Assembly: GCA_029210265.1 (NCBI GenBank)
Contig: JARGNP010000015.1
Location: 1 to 57,927, forward strand
Length of the DNA stretch: 57,927 bases
Direction of reading: 5' to 3'
Source: Legionellaceae bacterium
GTDB lineage: Bacteria > Pseudomonadota > Gammaproteobacteria > Legionellales > Legionellaceae
Position numbers and translations under genes: made by a program. This document shows positions 50,266 through 57,873 of this stretch, in pieces; positions within the stretch are counted from its first letter, which is position 1; every line of letters starts with the position of its first letter. Below the pieces are notes generated by a model. The model was not told where the DNA came from, made no database searches, and worked only from the letters and a program-made list of their open reading frames with translations.

Positions 50266-50336
50266 TGTCTGTAGCGAATGACTAATTTGATTATTTTTTA
50301 AAATTTAGTAATTCGCCACACACAGGCTATCCGATA
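50266..50336. repeat. 71-bp imperfect palindrome
   Basis: CCTGTCTGTAGCGAATGACT pairs with the reversed AGTAATTCGCCACACACAGG across a short AT loop. One half recurs at 48147-48167 and the other at 51270-51290. It sits just upstream of the tpiA-like gene. Confidence 0.5.
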
Positions 50337-50452
50337 AATGACTTACTATTGTTTTGCAAAGATGTTCAATTCTTGGGCAGAACAACAAAGCCGCTCTAAT
50401 ACCCAGATGCTGTATTTAATAATCAGATCGTCTACAATCATCGGTAATAGCT

Positions 50453-51253
50453 ATGGGACATGTGGATAAGTTGAATATGGGAGCAGAAAAAAAACTTGTA
50501 TTTTTCAATTGGAAAAACAAAATTATTTCGTCGCAACAAGCTACCACCCTTGCTGAGAAAATAGCAAGTAACCCGGTACATAAAGACGTAAGTATAGCTC
50601 TATTTCCTTCTGATATTTATTTATACGATATCAAAAAATTAACGTATGACTTAAACATTAAGCTTGGCGCTCAAAATTGTGATATGTTGAATGAAACGCT
50701 TACCGGTGGTGCATCCTTGCAAGCACTCAAAAATGCTGGCTGCAGTTATGTTATTCTTGGTCATTCCGAGCGGCGGGCAAAGGGTGAAACCAGTGAAAAT
50801 ATTCGGCTAAAATCAGAAGCTGTCGGAAATATTGGAATGATCCCCTTGATATGTGTGGGTGAAACTCAGAAGGAGCATAAAGGTAACTATTTAGCAATAA
50901 TAGAGAAGCAATTGAGAGACTCATTGTCGCATAAGATGCCAAAAAATCTTATTGTCGCCTATGGGCCCATGTGGGCAAAGAGTGCTGGTGAAATTGCGGA
51001 TCCTGGTAAAGTCTCTAAAACCTGTAAGTTTATTCGGAATATTGTTAAATCCACTTATAGCAAAGGTAATATGTGTGATAGTCAATTGAAGGTTTTATAT
51101 GGTGGTTCTGTGGATAATAATGAGATATCTGAAGATATTATGAAATCCGATGGCGTTGACGGAGTATTCGTTGGTAGTGCTGGCCTGAATGCAGAAAAAT
51201 CCAGAGATATTATCGCAGCTGCTGCCAGAGCTGCTGTGTGTAGCGCGTTATAA
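50453..51253 (+). CDS. Triosephosphate isomerase homologue lacking the catalytic Glu
   Basis: The 266-residue TIM-barrel protein of the triosephosphate isomerase family keeps the substrate Lys in FFNWK (residue 21), the catalytic His104 in YVILGHSERR and the phosphate loop LYGGSV. The block that normally reads AYEPVWAIGTG reads AYGPMWAKSAG here: catalytic Glu is replaced by Gly171 (codon GGG at 50963-50965). It is therefore probably not an active isomerase. The frame is otherwise intact and family-like. It is surrounded by repeat blocks on both sides, which suggests acquisition as cargo. It could be a pseudoenzyme, or an early pseudogene. Confidence 0.85.
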   Translation: MGHVDKLNMGAEKKLVFFNWKNKIISSQQATTLAEKIASNPVHKDVSIALFPSDIYLYDIKKLTYDLNIKLGAQNCDMLNETLTGGASLQALKNAGCSYVILGHSERRAKGETSENIRLKSEAVGNIGMIPLICVGETQKEHKGNYLAIIEKQLRDSLSHKMPKNLIVAYGPMWAKSAGEIADPGKVSKTCKFIRNIVKSTYSKGNMCDSQLKVLYGGSVDNNEISEDIMKSDGVDGVFVGSAGLNAEKSRDIIAAAARAAVCSAL

Positions 51254-51269
51254 ATTAATATGAATTAAA

Positions 51270-51378
51270 TTATCAATTCGCCACACACAGGTGTCTATTA
51301 AGTACTGAAAAACGATTTTAAAGACACTTTAATGGATGTGTTTTTCACCGTCTACGAACTTATAATTTAGTAGACATA
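51270..51378. repeat. Repeat block R, copy 2
   Basis: It begins AATTCGCCACACACAGG and continues through AACGATTTT to CTACGAACTTATAATTTAG and AGAC, paralleling 48147-48315. With the palindrome at 50266-50336 it flanks the tpiA-like gene. Confidence 0.45.
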
Positions 51379-51423
51379 AGAAAAATTCCCGGTGGTTAAT
51401 TTGCAAATAAGATAAATTAACAA

Positions 51424-51831
51424 TTAGCTACATACCGGCCCTAAATAATCTGCTTGTGCAGTGTTGGATTGAGATGGCTGGCACTCAATTTCATTTGATT
51501 GAAATAAAGTAGGTGGGTAGTTAGGTACATCGTTCTTGATCTGATATAAAATATGTTCTTTTCTCATTCTTAATGAAATTTGTTGAATTATTTCTAATAT
51601 AGTAGTAAACCGCTCTTTATTTAAAGCATCTAATTTAGGGGTTTCGTTATTCTTAATTTTGTTTAAAAAATTATTACAATAAGTGTCTAAAGAATCTAAA
51701 AATTCAATTGATTTTGTTGGCGCTTTACTAATACATCCCCTTTTTAACTCATCGATAAGATTGTTTAATATATTTATCAATCCTTTGTGCACTATTTCTA
51801 ATTCTCGTGATTCTTGCGATATTCCAAACAT
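51424..51831 (-). CDS. Hypothetical helical protein
   Basis: I do not recognise this 135-residue protein. It is mostly alpha-helical (VHKGLINILNNLIDELKRG..., FLDSLDTYCNNFLNKIKNN, LEIIQQISLRMRKEH) with a Ser/Gln/Asn-rich C-terminal tail. There are no membrane helices. Codon use is AT-rich, as in the surrounding region. It is isolated among insertion remnants and could be part of a lost operon. Confidence 0.45.
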   Translation of the reverse strand: MFGISQESRELEIVHKGLINILNNLIDELKRGCISKAPTKSIEFLDSLDTYCNNFLNKIKNNETPKLDALNKERFTTILEIIQQISLRMRKEHILYQIKNDVPNYPPTLFQSNEIECQPSQSNTAQADYLGPVCS

Positions 51832-51949
51832 GATAATTGTAAAAACCTATATATTATTAAAATAGCTTCGATCCGACCCACCGACCGATCCTGTGTAATA
51901 AATGATTATTTTTGTTATTTGCTTCGCAGATCCCCACCCATAATTTTCC

Positions 51950-51973
51950 CGTCAATTTTAGTTGACCAGAACA
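51950..51973. mobile_element. IS3-like tip remnant
   Basis: The segment ending TTTTAGTTGACCAGAACA matches the tips at both window ends (1-54 and 57874-57927). It is a partial, solitary end with no transposase. Confidence 0.4.
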
Positions 51974-52207
51974 CACCGTGGTATTTAGTGGCAATGGATT
52001 ATCTAGTTTATTCATAACTTAACAACCTGATTTTATTGAATTTTACATAAAATAGGCTGTCTTTTCAAACGATAAAACGTGGACCCCTTGAAATTCCCCG
52101 CCAGCGCTGAAGAGGTCCTCTTTTGTATATAAGAGGTTGTCTTTGATTTATCGTTAGGTCACAAGCTAATAGTTAATGACAACTACATCATTAAATTCGG
52201 AACTAAT

Positions 52208-52245
52208 GCTGTCCGAAAACAAGTGCTACGTACACACCAGGCCTT
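52208..52245 (-). repeat. Orphan terminal repeat T, copy 3
   Basis: Reversed, it reads GGCCTGGTGTGTACGTAGC, then TTTTCGGACAGCATTAG, closer to copy 1 in its inner part than copy 2 is. With copy 1 it forms an inverted pair about 3.36 kb apart that encloses the IS200-like element, tpiA-like gene and the gene at 51424. Confidence 0.5.
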
Positions 52246-52397
52246 ATTTGTGGCCTTAAGTGGGTTAACGGTTCCGTTACTCCCCAACCCCCATTAGGGA
52301 AAGCTCAAATCATTCAATTAAGCGGGCCTTCCATGAGGCAAAAAATGGATAAAGAAGGTAAAACTTGACCACGCTAGGTAGCATAAGATATTCTTGG

Positions 52398-52486
52398 CGG
52401 ATTCGAACGGAATGGGGTGGCGGATTGTAGTGGAATGGCCTGGCGAATAAAAACGGAATGGGGTGGCGAAATCAACGGAATATGCA
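52398..52486. mobile_element. IS21-like terminal-repeat remnant (right)
   Basis: Four units of 22-23 bp (GGCGGATTCGAACGGAATGG, GGCGGATTGTAGTGGAATGG, GGCGAATAAAAACGGAATGG, GGCGAAATCAACGGAATATG) run head to tail and end at TATGCA (52486). They are the inverted counterpart of 46499-46568. Together they form inverted ends around about 6 kb, but no flanking duplication is visible. Confidence 0.55.
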
Positions 52487-52535
52487 ATTGTCAGAGCTCT
52501 GGTGAGTATACTTTTGTACTTGCCAATGTGAAATG

Positions 52536-53867
52536 TCAACTAACCCTAGAATTAAAATTTGCTGAAAAAATCAATTTGTATATTAAAAGCATAAAAATAC
52601 CCGTTAAGGCACAAAATATACTCGCTAACAGTATACCCAATCTCGCTGAATTAATAAGGTTTTCATTGAACGCTAAATTAGCTATAAAAATAGCCATTGT
52701 AAATCCGATGCCAGTCAATATACTGGCACAGGCTAACAATATCCAGTTAAGATCACTTGGTCTTTTTGCCAACCCAAGAAATTCAGCGATAAAGCTAAAA
52801 CCAAAAACCCCGATAGGTTTTCCCAGAATAAATCCTAAAAATACTGCTATGGTAACTTCGTTAGTAAAATCTGAAAAATTTATTAGAACTCCTGCATTAG
52901 CTAGTGCAAATAGTGGCAAAATTAGATACCCAACCCATGGGTGCAAGAGGATTTCCAGCCGATCGACCGGAGAAAGGGTTTCACGAGCAGCTACTTCTGC
53001 CATGTGTAATGCTTTGCGATCCTCTGTATCTCCACTCCAATGCTCTCCTGGCGGATAAGAAGTAATATGATGTAAAATTTCTTGCAATTGCTTATCCTTT
53101 ATCCATGTGTCGGTAGGGGTCATTAATCCAAGAATAACGCCAGTAATAGTAGGGTGAATACCTGATGCATCTATTGAAACCCATATTAGGGCTCCGATAA
53201 AAAAAAATACAATTATACTGCGAATCCCTAATTTTCTCATTATATACACGAGAATAAACCCTATTACTGATGTAGTAAGAGTAGTCCAATTAATCCCATC
53301 ACTATACCCAATAGCAACAACCAAGATAGCGCCAATGTCATCAATAATAGCCAAGGACAACATGAATATCCGAAGGCTTTGAGGAATATGTTTACCGAAT
53401 AAAGCCAAGCATCCAATAACAAAGGCAGTATCTGTTGCCATCACAGTACCCCACCCATCCTGGCCGGGCTCACTAGCTTGGAGTAAGAGATAAAATAAAG
53501 TGGGCACAATCATTCCACCAAAGGCAGCGATAATAGGAAGGGCCGCTATTTTGGTCTTACGTAACTCACCAAAAACCAATTCCCTCTTTAGCTCTAAAGA
53601 TACAAAAAAGAAAAACAAGGTCATTAATCCATCATTTATCCAGCCATGGATTGGACGAGAAAATTCAATATTTCCCAGATTGATGCCTAGGGATATATCC
53701 CAAATGGATAAAAAAGATTCTGACCAGGGAGAATTTGCCATGATTAGTGCGACAAAAGTAAACAACAGTAGTAAAATTGCAGTACTTGTCTCAATACGAA
53801 TAAATCGATCTAAGGGTTTAGAGAACCAATGAATGAGTTCTTTAGGTAATTGTGGATTTAATGGCAC
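52536..53867 (-). CDS. nhaA: NhaA Na+/H+ antiporter
   Basis: The 443-residue protein (E. coli NhaA has 388) has about 12 membrane helices, the ion-binding Asp pair in SLAIIDDIGAILVVA (near residue 172), MATDTAFVIGCLALFG ahead of it, and the start WSESFLSIWDISLGI. NhaA expels Na+ in exchange for protons and supports alkaline and salt tolerance. The extra length lies mainly in a cytoplasmic insert (TWIKDKQLQ to SPVDRLEILLHPW). It is intact and is the first gene after the insertion-remnant region; a GC-rich palindrome sits upstream. Confidence 0.95.
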   Translation of the reverse strand: MPLNPQLPKELIHWFSKPLDRFIRIETSTAILLLLFTFVALIMANSPWSESFLSIWDISLGINLGNIEFSRPIHGWINDGLMTLFFFFVSLELKRELVFGELRKTKIAALPIIAAFGGMIVPTLFYLLLQASEPGQDGWGTVMATDTAFVIGCLALFGKHIPQSLRIFMLSLAIIDDIGAILVVAIGYSDGINWTTLTTSVIGFILVYIMRKLGIRSIIVFFFIGALIWVSIDASGIHPTITGVILGLMTPTDTWIKDKQLQEILHHITSYPPGEHWSGDTEDRKALHMAEVAARETLSPVDRLEILLHPWVGYLILPLFALANAGVLINFSDFTNEVTIAVFLGFILGKPIGVFGFSFIAEFLGLAKRPSDLNWILLACASILTGIGFTMAIFIANLAFNENLINSARLGILLASIFCALTGIFMLLIYKLIFSANFNSRVS

Positions 53868-53939
53868 TTAATTATCCTTTAACCAATATTATTTAGACTA
53901 TAAAAAGCAAGACTTCCAATATCCCTCGAATGTTTTTAA

Positions 53940-53968
53940 ATCGGGGGTCCGGACGCTAACCCCCGGAA
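53940..53968. repeat. GC-rich palindrome upstream of nhaA, possible transposon end
   Basis: TCGGGGGT and ACCCCCGG form a 7-bp stem (around 53941-53968) with loop CCGGACGCTA. A run GGGGG and the sequence ACGCTAA are also features of Tn3-type termini, and two Tn3 transposase remnants follow at 54000 and 54467, so this may be a degenerate terminal repeat. A terminator is the other possibility. Confidence 0.4.
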
Positions 53969-53999
53969 TTTCCGGATAGTTTTTAGTCATAAACTGACT

Positions 54000-54112
54000 C
54001 TACCGACCTAACAATACTAATTCCTTCACAAGTTCAGTCAAATTTAACATTATCCCATAATTAGAAAAAATTAAATGCTCTTGAAAATGAATGTATTTCC
54101 ATGCTGCTGGCG
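54000..54112 (-). pseudogene. Tn3-family transposase C-terminal remnant, copy 1
   Basis: The minus strand reads SPAAWKYIHFQEHLIF...LNLTELVKELVLLGR to a stop at 54000. SPxAWxxIxF is the conserved close of Tn3-type TnpA. Only the last ~37 codons remain. Confidence 0.55.
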
Positions 54113-54139
54113 AAATAGTTTTTGAGAAGGACTAAATCC

Positions 54140-54379
54140 TTATAATAACCCACTATCAGTGCCTATCTCTAGCTGGTAGGATTTATCCTGAAAAAGCTTT
54201 AAGCAAGCATCGACTACCGTCGCGTCATAAATAGTATCACGTCCACGCTCAATTTCATCTAATGCCTTTTCAATACCAAGGGCCGCCCGATACGGTCGAA
54301 GCGATGACATTGCATCGACCACATCTGCTACCGCTAAAATACGACCATCCATGCTAATCTCATCACCTTTTAGGGGTTC
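54140..54379 (-). pseudogene. HD-GYP phosphodiesterase C-terminal remnant
   Basis: In-frame codons from about 54379 read EPLKGDEISMDGRILAVADV, then VDAMSSLRPYR, then a short C-terminal end. The family pattern KGxEIxxxARILAVADVxDAMxSxRPYR is the second half of an HD-GYP domain (cyclic-di-GMP phosphodiesterase). The catalytic HD and GYP motifs would lie upstream and are missing, so this is a fragment. An ATG inside (54352) is not a believable start. Confidence 0.7.
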
Positions 54380-54466
54380 TTCTCATTAAGGTACGAAATT
54401 TCCCGCGACACCCTTCTAGCCCTTTGCCCGCCTAGGCTGCAGCCAATAAATTAATTTTTTTATTAG

Positions 54467-54590
54467 TTACCAACTTTCTATAACCTCATGTAAATTAAGG
54501 ACTTCTTTGTTACTGTAGAATTCATATCTTCCGATCAAATTAATATGCTGCCATGCAACGGGAGATAATCGAGTAACTTTCAGCCAAATA
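54467..54590 (-). pseudogene. Tn3-family transposase C-terminal remnant, copy 2
   Basis: The minus strand reads VTRLSPVAWQHINLIGRYEF, followed by an LNLHEV helix and a stop at 54467. RLSPVAWQHINLxGRYEF is the hallmark close of Tn3-type TnpA. It overlaps the last codons of the GGDEF gene in another frame, showing that the transposon end abuts that gene. Confidence 0.75.
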
Positions 54591-55422
54591 CACTTAATTT
54601 GAAATTATTTTTACCATGTTTTTTTACATAATACATAGCAGAATCAGCAGATGTGAGAAGCGATTTAGAATCCTCTCTTGGGTAAAGTGAAATACCGATA
54701 CTTAAGGTGATCATATGTTTTTTCCCCTCTATTGAAAACCCTTCGGCCATAAGATGAATAATTAGTTGCGCTAATTGAATAGCATTATCTTCGTTTTTAA
54801 TGTCTGGTAAGAGCAATACAAATTCATCACCGCCAATTCTAGCTAGTGTATCTACCTGACGAATTTGAGCCTGTATACGTTTTGCCAAGTTTTGTAAGAG
54901 TAAATCACCTATTGCATGACCATAATCATCATTGATTTTTTTAAAATCATCTATATCTATGAAAAAAACAGCAGCAGGAGATTTATTTCTTTTGCTCAAT
55001 TTGATGGCTTGATCAATACGGTCTTCAAGGCTTCTCCGATTAATCAAGCCTGTTAAAGCATCATGACCGGCAAGATTCTTTTGAAAAACCATCTCTTTAT
55101 TGGCTATGACGAGCTCGTCAGCCCGTTTATCTTTCTCTTCGTTTTGAAAGGCCAACTCTTTATTGGCTATGACGAGCTCGTCAGCCCGCTTGGCTTTTTC
55201 TTCGTTTTGAAAGGCCAACTCTTTATTGGCTATAGCCAGCTCGTCAGCCCGTTTATCTTTCTCTTCGTTTTGAAAGGCCAACTCTTTATTGGCTATAGCC
55301 AGCTCGTCAGCCCGCTTGGCGCTTTCCTTCTTCTGGAAATCTAGTTTTTTATTGCATATGGCTAGCTCAGCAGCCAGCTTGGTGCTTTCCTTCTTCTGAA
55401 AATCTAGCTCTTTATCAACCAT
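54580..55422 (-). CDS. GGDEF diguanylate cyclase with repetitive coiled-coil N-terminus
   Basis: The 280-residue protein has N-terminal residues 1-112 made of about five tandem 21-residue repeats (ADELAIANKELAFQNEEKDKR), a charged coiled coil. The GGDEF domain follows (about 115-275): NHDALTGLINRRS-type start (GHDALTGLINRRS), the catalytic loop RIGGDEF near 198, and FFIDIDDFKKINDDYGHAIGD before it. It should make c-di-GMP. No membrane helix or sensory domain is present, so the repeats are likely the dimerisation or sensor element. It ends overlapping a Tn3 TnpA remnant. Confidence 0.92.
   Translation of the reverse strand: MVDKELDFQKKESTKLAAELAICNKKLDFQKKESAKRADELAIANKELAFQNEEKDKRADELAIANKELAFQNEEKAKRADELVIANKELAFQNEEKDKRADELVIANKEMVFQKNLAGHDALTGLINRRSLEDRIDQAIKLSKRNKSPAAVFFIDIDDFKKINDDYGHAIGDLLLQNLAKRIQAQIRQVDTLARIGGDEFVLLLPDIKNEDNAIQLAQLIIHLMAEGFSIEGKKHMITLSIGISLYPREDSKSLLTSADSAMYYVKKHGKNNFKLSVFG
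55080..55400. repeat. 63-bp tandem repeats in the GGDEF gene
   Basis: About five near-identical 63-bp units encode the 21-residue coiled-coil repeats. Copies differ mostly by single bases, so unit number may vary between strains by slippage. Confidence 0.8.
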
Positions 55423-55557
55423 TACTTGCCCTCATCACTTGATAGATTAAGCTTAGGCAATAAATATGGTTTTTACGAACCGATTTTATCGATATTTTAC
55501 GTACTCTTGGAGCGCCGCGTTAATAAATTCACTCGTCCTTTATTAGGGCTGAGGATA

Positions 55558-56190
55558 TTAAGGTTCTTTTATCTTGGCTAACTCGCGCAATTTACGTTTA
55601 CTAATATAAGTATTGAGACCAATGTGATTGCTATATCCTAAAAAGATTGCAATTTTCCTTACGGACAATCCTAAGCTCAACAATTCTTTAATTTTAGCCA
55701 CGTCTTGATCAAACTTACTTTTTTGAATGGTGCCTTTGGGTTTGCCTAATTGGATCCCCTCAGCTTTTTTATTAGCCAATGCTTCTTTGGTTCTTGAGCT
55801 AATTAAGTCTCGCTCAAGCTCAGAAAATAATGAAAACAACGTAATCATGACCTTTGATGTCATGTCGTGTTGTTTGATATCTAAATTTTGTTTGATGGCG
55901 ATCACACGCACCTGTTTTTTTATTAATTCATTCACCAGACCAATAACTTCCGCAGTACTTCGACCCAATCGACTTAATTCAGTGACAATGAGGGTGTCGG
56001 CATCATTTAACACCGAAAGCATTTCATCGATACGACGCTCTTTGTTGGTTTTTCTACTTGAAATGGTCATTTGAATAAAATCATCTACTTCAAGCTTATT
56101 TTTTTTAGCAAATTCAAAAATTTCAAGCTTTTGATTGTTCAAATCTTGTTTGTCAGTCGATGTGCGAATGTATGCGATTGTTTTCGCCAT
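55558..56190 (-). CDS. tnpR: Serine recombinase (Tn3 resolvase type)
   Basis: The 210-residue protein has YIRTSTDKQD with the nucleophile Ser near residue 10, LIVTELSRLGRSTAEVIGLVNEL, LFSELERDLISSRTKEAL (E-helix) and a C-terminal helix-turn-helix (VRKIAIFLGYSNHIGLNTYISKR). This is the standard plan of Tn3-type resolvases. It lies near Tn3 transposase remnants, so it may be the TnpR of the same decayed transposon. An AT-rich upstream stretch with GTTAAC/GTTTAAC-type repeats (56210-56250) could be its res site. Confidence 0.9.
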   Translation of the reverse strand: MAKTIAYIRTSTDKQDLNNQKLEIFEFAKKNKLEVDDFIQMTISSRKTNKERRIDEMLSVLNDADTLIVTELSRLGRSTAEVIGLVNELIKKQVRVIAIKQNLDIKQHDMTSKVMITLFSLFSELERDLISSRTKEALANKKAEGIQLGKPKGTIQKSKFDQDVAKIKELLSLGLSVRKIAIFLGYSNHIGLNTYISKRKLRELAKIKEP

Positions 56191-56376
56191 AAGTTACTCA
56201 AAAAATAGTCCGTTAACGTTTAACCTTGAATGAGGTGGTTAATTATACAGTTAAACATAAAGATATAAAGTGTAAAGCCACAACAAATATGATGTATAAT
56301 AACGGCCGTTTTTACCTATACAGATTTTAACCGGTGGCTTGATCAAAAACACTTTCATGTGACGATTTTAAAACTG

Positions 56377-56418
56377 CGTCCGAAGACCGTCCGAAGACCG
56401 TCCGAAGACCGTCCGAAG
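56377..56418 (+). repeat. 11-bp tandem repeats
   Basis: CGTCCGAAGAC is repeated in tandem at 56377, 56388 and 56399, with a partial fourth copy at 56410. They lie immediately past the stop codon of the gene at 56420. Function unknown. Confidence 0.85.
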
Positions 56419-56419
56419 T

Positions 56420-57838
56420 TTATTTAATAAAAAGTAACCAGCGTCTATTTGTGGTGGATCCTTCCGGTTTTACAATCCCTAGATCATTGAGTGAATTGAG
56501 CTGATCTCTTAGTCGACGTTCTGACAAACCTGAACTTAATTTTTCAGACAATGCTTTTGTTGTTAAAGCACCATGGGTATCTAAAATTTGAATAATTTCT
56601 AGCTGCCTTTCAGTCAACTTTTGGCTATATGCTGGTTCATTTTTTTGGGTACCGATGGGTTCTTTAAAAAGAAATTTAATTTGAAATCCGTCACCTTCTT
56701 CAGAGAATATCGGTTCGGGCAAACCCTGCTCTTTACATAACCTCAGTATTCGACGAGTTCCACCACCAAACCTATCAATAAATTTTCGTGCATGAAATAC
56801 CTGTGCTATTCGTTCATTGCGACGGCGAGATGGATGTTTAACTCGAAGTTGTTCAATAGTTAAACCACCGTATAAATGACCTATATTATGAATCTCAAGA
56901 CAATCATTGAATATATAAAGTGATATATCCCCTGCTCTAGTGGAGTAATCCCTATGACAAATTGCATTAATAATTGCTTCGCGAATCGCTAATAATGGCA
57001 ATGCCATTTCATCAATCCTTTCCAATTTATTTGGATCGTACCGACTAGAAATTGGTAAATGACGTTTAATAAAATCCGTCGCTTCATTCAGCAATTGAAA
57101 AGCATTACAGCGTATTTGCTTGCTATCAATAACTTCATCCATGGTGTCATCTACAAAACGCCCCATTCGTATAAAGCATTGAGAGTAATCAGCAGGCATT
57201 TTTTTCGCGAATAATACCATTCCCGCATTATTTATAATGTCATTATGGAAAAGATCAAAATGCGTGAGAATTTCTGATACATTTTCAGTATATTCATCTT
57301 CAGGAATGCGCCCCTCTCGGATACCAACTTTAAACGTTTTGATGATTTCATCATGGTCGAGATCATCAACTGAATAATGGTTGGATGGTAATGCTTCCCA
57401 TAGCTTAGATAAACCAACATGCTCAAGCAATAATTTTTTATATTTCTCTGATGGCATTGCTTTAACGCCTGATGGGGTTTTTAAATACGGCTTACCTCTA
57501 AAGGTATATGGGCCATCTTCAGAAGATTTTTTACATATAAATACAATAACCTGATTTGTTGTATTTGGTAATTGAACGTATTCAATTTCAATCATTGGCC
57601 AAGGATCAAAATAATCCTTAAATGCTGTTATCTTTTTTTTGGTTGCATCAGTAACTTCGGTTCCAATAACTTTTCCAGAATCCGTTATTCCAACAAATCC
57701 AAATCCACCATTAGCATTTAGTTGACCACATATAGCTTTACCCAGCTTATCTATTTCAGCTATCGACTTTTTAAATTCGACAGTTTCAGTTTCCCCATTA
57801 TGAATAACTGAATTAATCCAATTTAAATCTAACGTCAT
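56420..57838 (-). CDS. AlbA_2/Schlafen-type regulator with ATPase-like and winged-helix domains
   Basis: The 472-residue protein has an N-terminal AlbA_2 (Schlafen-like) domain (about 10-135: ETETVEFKKSIAEIDKLGKAICGQLNANGGFGFVGI), a central HATPase_c_4-type domain (about 270-390: LPLLAIREAIINAICHRDYS, then FGGGTRRILRLCKEQGLPEPIF) and a C-terminal winged helix (LTERQLEIIQILDTHGALTTKALSEKL). Proteins of this build are putative transcriptional regulators or RecG-related helicase-like proteins; some are linked to anti-phage defence. No partner gene lies downstream. It starts with MTLDLNW and is intact. Confidence 0.85.
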   Translation of the reverse strand: MTLDLNWINSVIHNGETETVEFKKSIAEIDKLGKAICGQLNANGGFGFVGITDSGKVIGTEVTDATKKKITAFKDYFDPWPMIEIEYVQLPNTTNQVIVFICKKSSEDGPYTFRGKPYLKTPSGVKAMPSEKYKKLLLEHVGLSKLWEALPSNHYSVDDLDHDEIIKTFKVGIREGRIPEDEYTENVSEILTHFDLFHNDIINNAGMVLFAKKMPADYSQCFIRMGRFVDDTMDEVIDSKQIRCNAFQLLNEATDFIKRHLPISSRYDPNKLERIDEMALPLLAIREAIINAICHRDYSTRAGDISLYIFNDCLEIHNIGHLYGGLTIEQLRVKHPSRRRNERIAQVFHARKFIDRFGGGTRRILRLCKEQGLPEPIFSEEGDGFQIKFLFKEPIGTQKNEPAYSQKLTERQLEIIQILDTHGALTTKALSEKLSSGLSERRLRDQLNSLNDLGIVKPEGSTTNRRWLLFIK

Positions 57839-57873
57839 CGATCTTCCTCTGGTGAATTGTTAATAGTATTAAC

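Larger units (their letters stand above)
49520..50452. other. Intergenic insertion-remnant region
   Basis: This stretch holds the IS200-like right end, terminal repeat T copy 2 (49729-49763), an inverted repeat ATGACAACCT/AGGTTGTCAT (49816-49860), a frameshifted gene remnant (49952-50238) and a larger palindrome (50266-50336). I see no intact gene. Confidence 0.7.
51832..52535. other. Intergenic insertion-remnant region
   Basis: It contains a third IS3-like tip (51950-51973), palindromic fragments (52018-52062, 52131-52155), terminal repeat T copy 3 (52208-52245) and the right IS21-like end (52398-52486). Nothing here looks like a gene. Confidence 0.7.
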
